In this document: positions 17,267-30,600 of the stretch, in pieces
Layout of the letters: the number at the start of each line of letters is the position of its first letter
How positions within the stretch are numbered: position 1 is the stretch's first letter
Assembly (NCBI GenBank): GCA_045534635.1
Contig: JAZSKB010000014.1
Span: 37,320-101,319, forward strand
Direction: 5' to 3'
DNA: 64,000 nt
Origin: UBA1205 sp045534635
GTDB taxonomy: Bacteria; Bacteroidota; Bacteroidia; Bacteroidales; WCHB1-69
Made by a program: the position numbers and the translations under genes
The notes under the pieces: model-generated
The model's database searches: none
Seen by the model: the letters and a program-made list of their open reading frames with translations, nothing else
What the model was told of the DNA's origin: nothing

Positions 17267-19498
17267 TTATTCTTTTCCAGAGTCAATAATTTCGTCGGTA
17301 GGTGTATTGTTTACCGTAAATTTAAATGTATTTTTTATAGATTTATTATTTGTATTTTCTTCGTTAGAAATCGTATTAAAACTTATTTTATCTGTTGAAA
17401 ATTTGTATGTTTCATAAAAAAAGTTTTTCATAATTAGCTCTTTGTTTTCAATACCACGTTGTACAAAACTGTATAGTTGTTCGTGAGAATGCAATGCAAA
17501 TGCTTTTTGATAAATATCTCCTTCTGTTTTTGAAACATTGTTCAAATAAGTAATAAAATCATTGTTATCGTTTTTGATTTGAGAAATAATTTTAATATCT
17601 TCAGCATTAATATTTTGTTTATTTTTTTCAGGATACAAACTAAAATAATAATTTTGTTTCGCTAAAAACAAAGCAAGGTCTTTTGTGGCTTGTTCTGTAT
17701 TGACAAAATGGTCAACAACCAAAGAAAGATTTTCTTTATCTTGTAAAGAAAGAGCAATATTTTTGAGTTGTTCATATTGTTCTGAAGAAAAATCATGGTC
17801 GAATACATTGTACGAAATATCTTTAAAATCATCAGCGACAAGACCAAAAGTATTGGATAATAAATCGATAGGAGCCGTTGCAACTTTTACAATTAAATTC
17901 AAAAAGGCTTTGAAAATCAATTTACGGAATGAAAATTCTGGAGAAGTAACTTTTCCAGAAATAGGCAATGCAAATTGAATATTTTTATTTCTATCTTCAA
18001 GGACAAAAATACCTGCACGTAATGGAATATTGTATTCAGGATTAATGTCTTTAAGTTTACGTTCTATTGTACAATTATGAATATCTATTTCGTTAGTACT
18101 TGTTAAATTAGAATTTTTTATTTTGAATACACTTGAAAAAGCAAAAATACCATCGCTGATAGGATAACCAAAGTAATGTTCACAATATGGAGATACTTGA
18201 GAAAGATTGAAATTGGAAATATGAACCATTAAATTATGAGAATCCCAATTGGTAGAAAGTAAACCTTTCCAATTGGCTATGATTTTTCCTCCATTGTTGA
18301 AATTTGCGGTAATACCAATTTTTGTTAATGTCTCCAAATTAATATTTTCTCCTTTAATATTGATATTGTTTATTGGAATTTCTACTTTATGAGCAAGTGT
18401 TGCATCGGTGTAAGACACTGAAGCATTGTTTAAATAAAAATTATTTATAACGAAATCCAAATCGTTTGATTCTGAATTATTTTCTGATTCTGATACAACT
18501 TCTTCACTTGTTTCTTCTTGTGATTTCAACAAATTAGAAAATGTATTTCTATTTTCTAAAAGAGTATAATCAACATTTAAACCATTTATGCTTATACTAT
18601 CGAAATAAAATTGTTTAGAATGTAAGTCTATTTTATCAATATAAATAGATAACTCATCAAAACGGGCTATTTGTTCCTCATAACTATTATTTGCTTGTAC
18701 TTGATTGAGATGAATATTACCAATTGCAACAATATCAGTAAGATGTTCTGTATTTCCTTGAATTTGCAATTGAGTTGAAAGTTTACCATCAAGATTGTTA
18801 ATATTTAAAAATTCTTGTAGATAAGGCTCCACCGAAGAGATTGCAAAATTTTGTAAATCAATATTTAAATCAAAAGTATTGCTATTTAATCCATAAAGAA
18901 GTTTTACGCCAAGTGCACCTCCATCATCGAATTTAAGATGTAGTCCAACATTGGTATTTTGTGGTCCAAAATAAATTCCCGGAATAAATAAAGATAATTC
19001 TTTCATATTGAAACCTGTTTCTCTTGGAATATCTTTGTAAATGATATGTCCATTTCTCAAGGTAATATTTCTCAAATTGATAGCCCATTGAGACGGTGTT
19101 GTATCGGGTTCTTCTTTTTTAAAATGAGTAATAATATCGCTAAAATTGAATGTACTACTATCTTGCAAAATAGGCACATTGGGTGTTATCAATCGAATTT
19201 CATTGATACAAACTTCTTTTGCTAACAAACGAAATAAATTGATTTTTACCGATAATGTGTCAAAAGTAAGAAAAGTATCTTTATCATTGGCTTCTAATGA
19301 TTTAAAATCAATAATTTTTGCTTTTCCTGTAAAGAGATTTACTTTAAGTTTGTCCATTGTTACAATTCTTCCACAAATGTCTTTACTATGTTTTTCTATA
19401 TAACGATGAGCAATAGGAGGAGCAATCAACGAAATAAGAAAAACAAGAGCAAAAATGCTTAAAATTACAATTGAGAATATTTTTAAAAATTTTTTCAT
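17267..19498 (-). CDS. DUF748 / AsmA-like envelope protein
   Basis: A 743-residue protein with one N-terminal membrane segment (about 5-27) and a large periplasmic part. The segment after the anchor (MDKLKVNLFTGKAKIIDF) and the long beta-rich repeats (LSVKINLFRLLAKEVCINEIRL, NFYLNNASVSYTDATL) match DUF748, of the AsmA/TamB-like superfamily of envelope lipid-transport or assembly proteins. The FALPISGKVTSPEFSFRKLI stretch near residues 505-530 is characteristic. An acidic Glu/Ser-rich linker occurs near residues 323-340. It lies between a membrane glycosyltransferase (13-base gap) and tex. The molecular role is not established. Confidence 0.75.
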   Translation of the reverse strand: MKKFLKIFSIVILSIFALVFLISLIAPPIAHRYIEKHSKDICGRIVTMDKLKVNLFTGKAKIIDFKSLEANDKDTFLTFDTLSVKINLFRLLAKEVCINEIRLITPNVPILQDSSTFNFSDIITHFKKEEPDTTPSQWAINLRNITLRNGHIIYKDIPRETGFNMKELSLFIPGIYFGPQNTNVGLHLKFDDGGALGVKLLYGLNSNTFDLNIDLQNFAISSVEPYLQEFLNINNLDGKLSTQLQIQGNTEHLTDIVAIGNIHLNQVQANNSYEEQIARFDELSIYIDKIDLHSKQFYFDSISINGLNVDYTLLENRNTFSNLLKSQEETSEEVVSESENNSESNDLDFVINNFYLNNASVSYTDATLAHKVEIPINNINIKGENINLETLTKIGITANFNNGGKIIANWKGLLSTNWDSHNLMVHISNFNLSQVSPYCEHYFGYPISDGIFAFSSVFKIKNSNLTSTNEIDIHNCTIERKLKDINPEYNIPLRAGIFVLEDRNKNIQFALPISGKVTSPEFSFRKLIFKAFLNLIVKVATAPIDLLSNTFGLVADDFKDISYNVFDHDFSSEQYEQLKNIALSLQDKENLSLVVDHFVNTEQATKDLALFLAKQNYYFSLYPEKNKQNINAEDIKIISQIKNDNNDFITYLNNVSKTEGDIYQKAFALHSHEQLYSFVQRGIENKELIMKNFFYETYKFSTDKISFNTISNEENTNNKSIKNTFKFTVNNTPTDEIIDSGKE

Positions 19499-19511
19499 GA
19501 TAAATACATTG

Positions 19512-21467
19512 TTATCTACCTAAATTACTAAAAGCATGAATAATTGTTCTAATATCGTTAGTTAAACGATAGTCTTTGGCATAAAAACTATTTATTTGAA
19601 CAAGTAAATTTTTGTCGTATGTTTGCAAATTGATATTATCACTAGGATAAAGTACACCTTTTTTTAGCGGAGGCAAATGAGGGTCATCTTCTTTAAGAAG
19701 TGGACAATAGGTTACCCAAGTTTTTTTACCAATCAAACAAAGAAAAATATTGCGAATATACATTTTTTTACGATGAACTGCCCATATATTTATTGGTAAA
19801 GTGAGCAATAAAACAATAGCAATAACAATATCTCCAAAACGTTTTTTTCGTCTATTTTCTTTTTTTCCAATAGAATTTATATCCATTGTATAAAATCCGC
19901 TTGCAAGATTTACCGAATTGCTTCCAATGATAAAAGAACTTTCATCGGGGGCTATTTTATATTCCAAACCGTTCATATCTTCCATAAGGTTGATAATGGT
20001 TTTTACATCGAAATTTTTTCCACAAAATATTATTTCTCTTACACGATAAATATGAACAATATCTTTTAATTGATTGATATTGCCGATAAAATTTTTATCT
20101 GGCTCTTGTTCTTGAGGATAAACAAATCCAATAAATTCTGTTTTGTGATATGTATAATTGAGAAGCGTTGCTACTCGTTTTGTTTCGGTTTCGTCTCCAA
20201 CGATAATTATTCTTTGACGATTGTTTTCTCCGACAGGATATTGCTTAAAATTCATAAAAGAAACAATATATCGTAGAATATTTACGCAGAAAAATGTCCA
20301 CGCTGTTCCAAGCAAAATTACCGCTCGTGAAAATCGAATATCTTCGCTTAAAAGAGAATAAATCAATAAAAGAATGATTGTTCCGATAGTAATTCCTTTG
20401 TTAATATTTGATATGGCAATAGGAATTTTGTATCCTTTGGAAAAATAAATAGACAAACTCCAAATCAATGTATAAAGTGGCAAAACAAGATAGAAATAAA
20501 TATCAGGAAAACTGCTATCGTGTGTTGCCAATACTGTGTTTTGCCAATACAAAGCAATGAAAAATATTCCTACATAAATAAAGAGAAAATCTAAAAATGG
20601 AAAAATCAATCTTTGTAAAATACGTTTTATTATTGACAATGATGCCCTCAACCAAATTGCCACATTGATAATAAGATTGAAAATAAAAGCATTTTTTTGA
20701 GAAAAATGTTTTTTGGCAAAAATTTGCATTGCTCGATAAAACACTAAAACATAGTTGAGACTACTTTTTTTTGTACTTTCTCCTTTGTAATGAATAATTC
20801 TTGTTTCGGGAAAATAATAATTTTTGTATCCGCCTTGTGTTATTCTATACGAAAGGTCAATATCTTCACCGTACATAAAATAATCTTCATCGAGAAGACC
20901 TATTTTATCTAATGTTGTTTTGCGTAACAACATAAATGCTCCAGAAAGTACTTCTACCTCATTGACTTCGTTTTCATCTAAATAAGTAAGATGATAACGT
21001 CCAAAACGTTTAGATTTTTTGAATACTTTCGACAAGCCAAATATTTTATAAAAGGCAACACTTGGAATAGGTAAACTGCGTTTAGATTCTGGGAGAAAAA
21101 CGCCTCGACCGTCCACCATGCGAACACCAAGACCTCCTCCTTCGGGGTGACTATCCATAAATGCTATTGCTTTTGAGAAGGTATCAGATTCTACCACTGT
21201 ATCTGGATTGAGCAATAATACATATTCGCCACAAGATAAGCGTATTGCTTGATTGTTTGCCTTAGAAAACCCTAAATTTTCTTTGTTTGCTATTAGACGA
21301 ACTTGCGGAAATTTTTCTTGAACCATTTCCACCGATTTGTCAATAGAGTTATTATCAACAACAAACACTTCTGCTTCTATGTTGTCAAGAGCAGCATAGA
21401 CAGATTGTAAACATTGTTCCAAAAAGTGAACAACATTGTAATTAACAATAACGATACTTAATTTCAT
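19512..21467 (-). CDS. Membrane glycosyltransferase: GT2 domain plus sugar-transferase-like Rossmann region
   Basis: A 651-residue fusion protein. Residues 1-240 are a family 2 glycosyltransferase of the rhamnosyltransferase-like type (SIVIVNYNVVHFLEQCL, VVDNNSIDKS, LLLNPDTVV, and the catalytic-region FMYGEDIDLSYRI). About residues 270-410 hold several membrane spans. About 425-545 form a CoA-binding-like Rossmann domain (RQRIIIVGDETETKRVATLL, REIIFCGKNF) as in the N-terminal part of polyprenyl sugar-phosphate transferases, followed by one more hydrophobic segment. It probably acts in cell-surface polysaccharide or glycan assembly at the inner membrane. First gene of the GT-DUF748-tex set. 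Confidence 0.8.
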   Translation of the reverse strand: MKLSIVIVNYNVVHFLEQCLQSVYAALDNIEAEVFVVDNNSIDKSVEMVQEKFPQVRLIANKENLGFSKANNQAIRLSCGEYVLLLNPDTVVESDTFSKAIAFMDSHPEGGGLGVRMVDGRGVFLPESKRSLPIPSVAFYKIFGLSKVFKKSKRFGRYHLTYLDENEVNEVEVLSGAFMLLRKTTLDKIGLLDEDYFMYGEDIDLSYRITQGGYKNYYFPETRIIHYKGESTKKSSLNYVLVFYRAMQIFAKKHFSQKNAFIFNLIINVAIWLRASLSIIKRILQRLIFPFLDFLFIYVGIFFIALYWQNTVLATHDSSFPDIYFYLVLPLYTLIWSLSIYFSKGYKIPIAISNINKGITIGTIILLLIYSLLSEDIRFSRAVILLGTAWTFFCVNILRYIVSFMNFKQYPVGENNRQRIIIVGDETETKRVATLLNYTYHKTEFIGFVYPQEQEPDKNFIGNINQLKDIVHIYRVREIIFCGKNFDVKTIINLMEDMNGLEYKIAPDESSFIIGSNSVNLASGFYTMDINSIGKKENRRKKRFGDIVIAIVLLLTLPINIWAVHRKKMYIRNIFLCLIGKKTWVTYCPLLKEDDPHLPPLKKGVLYPSDNINLQTYDKNLLVQINSFYAKDYRLTNDIRTIIHAFSNLGR

Positions 21468-21488
21468 CGAAGATGTAAATACAAGTTA

Positions 21489-21496
21489 CAAAGATA
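21489..21496 (-). promoter_or_regulatory. -7 box of the glycosyltransferase-DUF748-tex operon
   Basis: Reads TATCTTTG on the minus strand, about 20 bases before the ATG at 21467. Confidence 0.6.
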
Positions 21497-21552
21497 GCAT
21501 TTTTTTTTATATAAATAATTTGAAATATACAAATCAATAATAAAAATAAAAA

Positions 21553-21572
21553 GGGGTGCGAAATCGCACCCC
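21553..21572 (-). terminator. Intrinsic terminator of the giant LRR gene
   Basis: A perfect stem GGGGTGCG / CGCACCCC with a four-base loop, followed on the minus strand by TTTTTATTTTTA, 28 bases beyond the stop codon. Confidence 0.9.
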
Positions 21573-21600
21573 TCGGAATAAATATGTTAAAAAATTCTTT

Positions 21601-24600
21601 TTATTGTTTAACAAATTTAGCAGTTGTATTATCTATTTTAATGTAATACATACCTTTAGCAAGTTCAGAAACATTGATAGTAACTATTTCATCGCCGTTA
21701 GTTGGAACTGTTAATATCAAACGACCTGTAATATCGTAGATGTCAACATGTTCAGCGGTAACACCTGTAATATTGATAGTAGTATTAGCAGGGTTAGGAT
21801 AAACGGTGATTTGTTCTGTTTCTACTTCATCTAAACCTGTGAAACAATCGTATTTACCTCTTGTTTCAGGGATATTTACATTAACGCTATAGTATAATAC
21901 GTCCCAATTTTTGTTTATTGCAGTATTAGAGTTTGCTGCCATAAATTGAGTGTAATTAGGGTCTGAAGATGCACGTAATGGGAAGAATTTACCAATTACA
22001 GAATCAATTTGGTTCATAGAGCACATTAATAAATCATAATCTTTTGAAGTGAAATTGTTTCCGTAGCAAGCGAGGTAATTCAACGCTGTATTTGCACTCA
22101 AATCTAAACTTGTCAATGCGTTGTTGTTACAAGCAAGGATTTCCAATTGAGTATTGTTAGCAACATCTAATGTTGTTAAGTTGTTGTTATTACAATACAA
22201 GGAAGTCAATGCCAAGTTTTTGCTAACATCTAAGTTGCTTAATTGTGTTGAATTTGTAAACAATGTATTCAAAGCGGTGTTATTAGCAACATTCAAGTTT
22301 GAAATATTGTTACTGCTACAATTCAAATAAGTCAAGATAGTGTTGTTGTCAACATTGATAGCATTGATAGAAAGACCATTGTTGGAGCAATCAAATTTTT
22401 CTAAATCACCATAGATAATCATAGCATTATCATCTGATAAGAAAGTTAGATATGTCCAAGTAGTGTCAAGGAATAGAATAGTATCTGTAGTACCAGAAAT
22501 TACTCTAACAACTGCATCGAAGTAATTTCCTGTGAAACCGATATTGATACGTGCATTAGGAGCGATGTCCACTGTAATAAATTGGTTCATATTCAAGTTA
22601 CAAGAGAACTTACCATTAGTAGCAGGAACATCTGTAGCATTTGCGTAAATTACATTCCAATTTTTGGTCAAGGCTATTGAAGAGTTGGCTGCCATAAATT
22701 GAGTATAATTAGCATCAACATCATCGAACAATGGAGTGAATATACCTACGTTGTTTACAACTGTTGGCATAGAACACATAAGGTCGTCGAATGCTTGAGT
22801 TGTGAATGGATTGTTGTAACAAATCAATGTATTCAAAGCGTTATTAGCAGCAACATCTAAAGTAGTTAGATAGTTGTCGGTACAATTCAACACTTCGAGA
22901 GCAGTATTTTGACTAAGTGTTAAGCCTGCCAAATTATTGTTAGCACAATTCAATTCTTTAAGAGCGATATTGTTATTAATATCGAGTGTTGATAAATTGT
23001 TGTTAGCACAATTCAACACATTAAGAGCAGCATTTTGTGACAAATCCAATGAAGTTTGAGCACTATTAGAACAATCTAAATAAGCCAAACCGGTATTATT
23101 GCTGATATTTATGCTTAATATTTCGGTATTGTTAGCACAATCGAAACTTTCTACATTACCATAGATAGTTATAGTGTTCATATCAGCGATATAAGATGTT
23201 TTACCATACCAAGTATTACCTATGTAAACAATTGTATCGAAAGATCCATTTACAATTTTAACTGCGGTAGTCAATTGTGAATGAATATCGAAAGCGATAG
23301 GTTCATTTGGTGTTACATTAAGAGTAATGAAATTATTGGTATCAACAGGACAAATCCAAACACCTATTGTAGAGATAACATCATTTGTACTGAAATAAGC
23401 GACATTCCAATTCTTAATGTTTGCAGTATTTGCATTAGCATTGTTGAATATAGTATCGTTTACATCGTTGATATCGTACAATGGGAAGAAGTTTCCTGTA
23501 TTGTTAACTGCGAATGGCATAGAACACATTAAGTCGTCGTATGTTTGAGTTGTAAATGGGTTGTTGTAACAAATTAATGTATTCAAAGCGATATTGTTAT
23601 TAACATCTAAGATAGCCAAATTGTTACCAGAGCAATCCAATACTTCAAGAGCAACATTTTGAGACAAGTCTAAATCTGACAATGTATTGTTTGCACAATT
23701 CAACTCAACGAGAGCAGAACTATTGTTAAGGTTCAAGTTCAATAGTTGGTTACTTGCACAATTCAATGATTCCAAAGTTGCATTTTGAGGTAATATCAAT
23801 GAAGAGATTGCATTGCTTTCACAATTCAATTCAGTGATTTGAGCATTGCTTGCATCGATAGCGATAATATTATCGGCATTGTTTGCACAATTCAAAGCGA
23901 TGAAATCACCATAAACTGTCATAATAGTATCTTCTGATGTATAGTTGATGATACCAGACCAATTGTTACTAATATAGATAGTAGTATCATATCTTCCGCT
24001 AATAACTCTAATAGGAGCGATTGCTAAATTAGACATTACATCAATAGCGATAGGTTCATTTTGTTTAACATTCATTGTAACAAAATTGTTCATATTAGCA
24101 GGACAAACATAAGTACCATTGGTATAGATTGGGTCGAATGCACTATAATAAGCAACATCCCAATTTTTAGCCATTGCGGTAATAGCGTTTGCTTCTTTGA
24201 ACAAACTATCATTGTTATCGTAAGTATCGTTCAATGGGAAGAACAAACCAATACCATTGGATACGATAGGCATAGAACACATTAAATCATCGAAAGCTTG
24301 AGTTGAGAACAAGTTGTTGAAACATGCAACTCTAACAATAGATGGATTATAACTGAGGTCTAATGAAGTCAATTGGTTTGAACTACAATTCAACGCGGTC
24401 AATCGGCTATTGTTGGTAATATCTAAATCTTGTAAATTATTGTTTGAACAATCCAAGGTATGCAATTCAACGTTTGGAACAACAACAAGTTCTTCCAAAT
24501 TATTGTTAGCACAATTCAAGGTATGTAATTTCAAGTTTTGTTTTACAAGTAAATTAGAGATATTGTTGTTAGCACAATTCAAGTTTTCTAACAATGGAGT

Positions 24601-27600
24601 TGGACTTACGTCTAAACTATCCAAATTATTGAATGAGCAATTCAACAATGTTAATTGAGCATTTTCATCAACATTTAGATTAGTGATAACATTATTGTGG
24701 CAATCTAATTCTATCAACGCTGGGTTGTTGTTTACGTTCAAGGTTGACAAATTATTGTTTGCACAATATAGATATGTTAACATAGGAGCCTTATCAACAT
24801 TCAATGTATAGAGGCTATCGTCGCTACAATTCAAATATGTTAAAACGTCATTAGTAACAGAAACGCCTAAAATATTTTCTGCATTTTGTTCGCAGTGCAT
24901 ACCTACAACGTTACCATAAACGACAACCATATCGCTAAGGGTTGTAAAGTTAAGAACATTGGTCCAAGCGGTATCAACGATTATAGTTGTATCATTTTTA
25001 CCATTGATATTTACGCCTACAATCATAACAGCAGTATTTGGAACTTCACCTTTAACCATAAAGTTGATTTGTCCACCTTGAGGAACATCGAAAATTGTAT
25101 AACGGTTCATATTTGCTGGACAAACATAATTTTCGTCGGTTGTATTAGGAATAGTAACATTTTTGTCTGCATAATTCACTGTCCAATTTTTATTTTTAGC
25201 GAGAGTTGAATTTGTTGCGATAAATTCTGAATAGTTGTTATCATTTTTATCGTACAATGGGTAGAATGTACCTGTTTCATTGCCTAAGAATGGCATAGAA
25301 CACATTACATCGTTGTAATTTAAGGTTGTGAATGCGTTACCATAGATAGATAAGTATCTCAAACCTCTATTGCGGCTTACATCTAAACTTGCCAAAAGAT
25401 TGTCGTTACAAGATAATTTTTCCAATGCGATATTGAAAGTAACATCTAAAGTGTTCAATTTGTTGTTATCGCAAGCGATTTCTACCAATGCTTCATTGTT
25501 TATAAGGTTCAATGAGGTCAATTGGTTTTTATTTAATGACAAGTTTGTCAATGCGGTATTGTTACTTAAATCTATAGATGTCAAGTTGTTTATATTGCAG
25601 TTCAAGTTTTCTAAAGCAACATTTGAGTTCAAGTTCAATTGGTCTAATTGGTTAGAAGAACAATCTAATATTCTTAAAACGCTATCGTTATTAACATTCA
25701 AACTTGTCAAATTGTTGGTGTAGCAATAAACTTCTTGTAAATTAGTATTTGTACTCAAATCTAAACTTGTCAAGAGGTTGTTATAGCAATGTAATATTGT
25801 CAAAGACTCTGCTCCGCCTGTGGTCAAAGTGTTCAAAGTATTGAATTGACAATATACTTCTTGTAAGTTTACATTTTGAGATAAATCTAAGTCATTTAAA
25901 TTATTTTTAGAGCAGAACAATTCTTCCAAAGATGTATTGGTACTTAAATTGAAGCCTACTAAATTGTTTTCTTCACAATGTAAAGATTTCAAATCGCTTA
26001 AGTAATCTATGTTCAATGATGTTAAGCGGTTAGCGTTAGCATTTAAGTATTCCAAAGATGTATTTTGAGTTAAATCCAAAGTTGCAATACTATTGTTATT
26101 ACATATCAATGTATTCAACGCTGGGCTTTGGCTTACGTCTAAGGAAAGAATATTGTTGTTGTTACATGTTAAGTTCACTAATGATGTTGCTGTACTCAAA
26201 TCTAAACTACTGATACTGTTGTCGTTGCATACTAAATTTTCTAAAGTAGCATTATTTACAACAGTCAAGCCTAAGATATTGGTATTATTTGAGTTACAAT
26301 CGAATGATTGAACATCACCATAAATATGCATAGTATCAGCATCTGAAATGTAAGATATTACACCTGTTGAGTTAAGACCAACATAAACTATAGTATCTAA
26401 AGAACCGCTTACAACATTAACAGCACTATTGTTAGTAGAAGCGTTCAATTTGAATTTAATTTCTTGATTTTTTTGAACGTTCAAAGCGATAATGCTTGTA
26501 GTATCGATAACAGGACAAGCGTAAGTACCATTAGTGCTTGCTATTGGGGTATTGTTGCTATAAAGCACGTTCCACAATTTTCCTGAAGCGATAGTTGAGT
26601 TTGAACTCATAAATGCGGTATCGTTATTGCTATTGTACATTGGATAGAAATTTCCTTTACCTACTGTAATAATAGGCATAGAACACATTAACTCGTTGTA
26701 TGCTTGACTTGTAAAGTAATTGCTATAACAAGTAAGTGTTCTCAATTGAGTATTGGCTCTTACATCTAATGCTTTCAAGATGTTGTCGTTACAGATTAAT
26801 GTTTCAAGAAGTTTATTCTTGCTAACATTCAAACGAGTAAGACTATTTTTAGCACAATTCAAATGTTTCAAATTAGCATTATTGAATACTTCTATATTAG
26901 AGATGTTAGCACCATTTTCTGAACAATCTAAACCAGAAGCATCTCCATAGATATACAATATATCATCATCTGCTGCATAGAATGGCATTGCATCTGACCA
27001 AGTGTCATTGATTGCGAAAGTTGTATCAAGAGAACCACAAGATACTCTTACGTAAGTTTCTGCGGTGTCTGCCAATAATTTCAAATTGATTTGACGACCT
27101 TGTTTAGTTTTCAATGTCATTACATTAGAATTATTTACAAATGGACAAATATAATCACCTGTTGTGAAAGGGATTGTCGTATTATCGTTGTAAATTACAT
27201 TCCAAGATTTTTCGGTTGCGATATTTGAGTTTGCACTACCGAATACATAAGCAAGCATATCTGATGGGTTGTACAATGGTACAAATGTTGCTTGAGTGCC
27301 TACTATTGTTGGCAATGAACACATTATATCATTGAATTTGGAGAATGTAAACAAGTTGCCATAAACTCTTACATCGGTTAGAGCGACATTGTTGTTACAA
27401 TTCAATGATTTCAATTTATTATTGAAGCAATGCAAGGTTTCTAATGCGATATTGCTATTGATATTCAATAATGTTAAATTATTGTCATTGCAATACAATT
27501 CTCTTAAGAAATTGAATTTCTTTATGGTCAAACTTGGAATACTGTTGAATGAACAATTGATTACTTGGAGATATTTATTGTTATCAATGAAAATATCTTT

Positions 27601-30600
27601 GATTTCATTGTTATTACACAACAATGTTTCTAACAATGTATCATTATAGAATATAAGAGATGCTATTTTATTGAAAGAACAATCTAAATATTTCAAACTT
27701 CTCTTACCTGTTGCATCTGGAGACAAGTCTAAAGAAGAAATTGCATTGTGAGAACAATCTAAATATCTCAAAGAATGAGCGTTTTTGATTTCTATACCTG
27801 TTATTTTGTCTCCATTGTTAGAACAATCTAAAGCGGATAACAATCCAGTTATTGTTACAATAGCGTCATCAGCGATAAAGGTTTGGAAATCGGTGAATGT
27901 AGTATCTGCGGTTACTAAGTTATCGATTCCACCAGAAGTTACTCTTATCAATGAATTTGGTAAACTTGCTCCCATACGAAGTTTTACACTTTCACCTTGT
28001 TTAACATAAAGGATTACTTCGGTTTCTGGGGCTATTTGTGGACAAATATAAGTTCCTTCGGTTTCTGAGATAGCAGTTTGAGAATTGAAATAATTTACAT
28101 TCCATTTTTTCACTTTAGCAATGTTTGAGTTTGCTAAATGGAAGATAGAACTATCTGCATCTTTGTTATCTTTCAATGGATAGAAGTTTCCTGAGCCTTT
28201 TGACATCATTGGAAGACCACACATCAAATTGTCGAAATCTACTGTTGAAAATCTGTTTTCAAAACATACCAAATAATTTATTGATTTGCTGTTGTTTACA
28301 TTTATAGATTTCAATTGATTTTGTTGACAAGATAATGCGTTCAAACTTGAACAGCCGTTCATATCAAGTTCGGTCAACGCATTGTTTGAACAATCTAAAT
28401 CTACCAAAGTGGTACAAAGTGATACATTCAATGTTGCTATATGATTGTTTCTACAAATCAATTGTTCTAAAGATGCACATGTGTTTACATCTAAAGATGT
28501 CAATTCATTGTATTCACAATCTAAGGATGTTAGGGCTTGAGCCTCTGTTAAATCCAATGATTGTAATTTGTTGTTTGCACAACGAAGTTCTTTCAAATTT
28601 GGACATGATGAAATATCGAGATAAGATAGTTTGTTGCTATAACAATCTAAATATTCCAATGAGAAACAAGAAGATAAATCTAATCCTGTCAATGAATCAT
28701 CGTTACAACGCAAACGTTTCAACGCTGGGGTGTTTGCCAAATTCAAATCATGAATTTTGTTTTGGAAACAATACAAATCGGTTAATGATAAACAATTGCT
28801 AACATCTAAAGATGTCAAGTTGTTTCTGTCACAATAAAGGGTACAAATACTACGATTGTGAGAAACGTTTATATCTGAAATATTTTCATAGTTACCGCCA
28901 CAATCAAGACCATTTACATCACCATATATTTGAATATTTGGTGCTCCTGCGGTGATATTGATTACTTTTGACCAGCCTGTTGTTGCAAAAACAAAAGTAT
29001 CAAGTGCACCACTTATCACTCTTACTTGAATAGATGATGGAGCCATCAATTTAAATTTTATAGTTTCTCCTTGGGCTACGTCCATTTGGATATAACTTGA
29101 AGTATTAACCGTTGGACATGTGTAAGTTCCTGTTGTGGTTATGTTGGTGTTTATAGAGTTTCCAAAACCTACTTTCCAGCCTTTATTTTTTGCTATATTT
29201 GCATTTGCTGCCATAAATGCTTTATAATCTGCATTAGTGGTTGTGGTATTATAAACTGGTAAGAAGCGGCAATTTTCTGAACCGGGAACAGATACAATAT
29301 TACACATCATTTGATTGTAACTTTCGGTAGTAAATAGGTTGTTTCCGCAAGAGATATATTTCAATGCGGTATTGCGGGAAATATCAAGGTCTAATAGATA
29401 GTTGCTATCACACATCAAGGTACACAATGCCGTATTTAAGGTTACTGACAACGATTGTAATCTATTGTTTACACAACTTAAGTTCTTCAATACGGTATTT
29501 GTTCCTAAGTTTAAGGTAGTTATTTTATTTCTTGTACATATCAATTCTTCTAATGCAAGGTTTTTACTTACATCTAAGGTTTTGAGTTCATTGGCATGAC
29601 ATTTTAAGTTTACCAAACTTGTTAAAGTTGAAACATCTAAGGTTGTTAATTTGTTGCTGTAACAATACAATTGTTCCAATGCTGTATTTTGACCAACGGT
29701 CAATGTTGCAATTTGGTTCTCCATAGCATTGCATAATTTCAATTTGGTATTGTTGGAGATATCCAAAGATGTAAGTTTATTAATTGAACAATAAAGCGAA
29801 TCCAAATTAGGTAAATTGCTAATATTCAATGATGTTAAATCATTTGTATAACAGTTTAAGTAAGTAAGTTTAGCATTGTTGCCTAATGTTAGCGATGTTA
29901 ATTTATTTCTACCACAATTCAAAGAAGTAAGTCTTGTGTTTTTGCTAACATTTAAACCTGTTATAAATGTTGAATTGTTAGAACAATCTAAGGTTGCTAT
30001 TTTTCCGTAGATAGTCATTGTTGTTGCATCTGCATAGAAATACAATGGTGTAGATTGGTTAGGATTTACAAGTGTAAAAGTAGTATCGTAACCACCAGAA
30101 ACAACACTAACAACGGTAAATGCACTATCTGCTGAGAAGTCTAATTTTATCCATTTGCCTTGTGTTACTGTTAAAGATACAGAAGTGGTAGTATCTAAAA
30201 CAGGACATGGATAAGGAATACCAGAAGTAAAGTTAGGTTGAACACCTTCGTCTATTGTTGCTACAGACCAACCTTTACTCATTGCGTTCATTACGTTTGC
30301 TTCTACAAATCTTTGGTAGCATGGGTCTAAGGTTGTGTTGGTATTTGTACGGAATGGACGGATATAAGCGTATGCTTGATTTGCTGGTTTAGGACAAATT
30401 CCGCACATCATATCGTTGTAACTTTGAGTTGTAAATGGACAATCGGCTATTCCGATATCCATTAATTTTGGATTTTGGCTTACGTTCAACGATTTGATAG
30501 AAGTTCCACTACAATTAAATACTTGTAAATCTGGGTTATTTGCCAACAATACTTTGGTTATAGAGGTATTTCCGCTACAATTTACTGCATTGATATCTCC

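Noticed and set aside
15388..18000. Short frames on the opposite strand or other frames of tex and the DUF748 gene
   Set aside because: They lie fully inside well-supported genes and have no family signatures.
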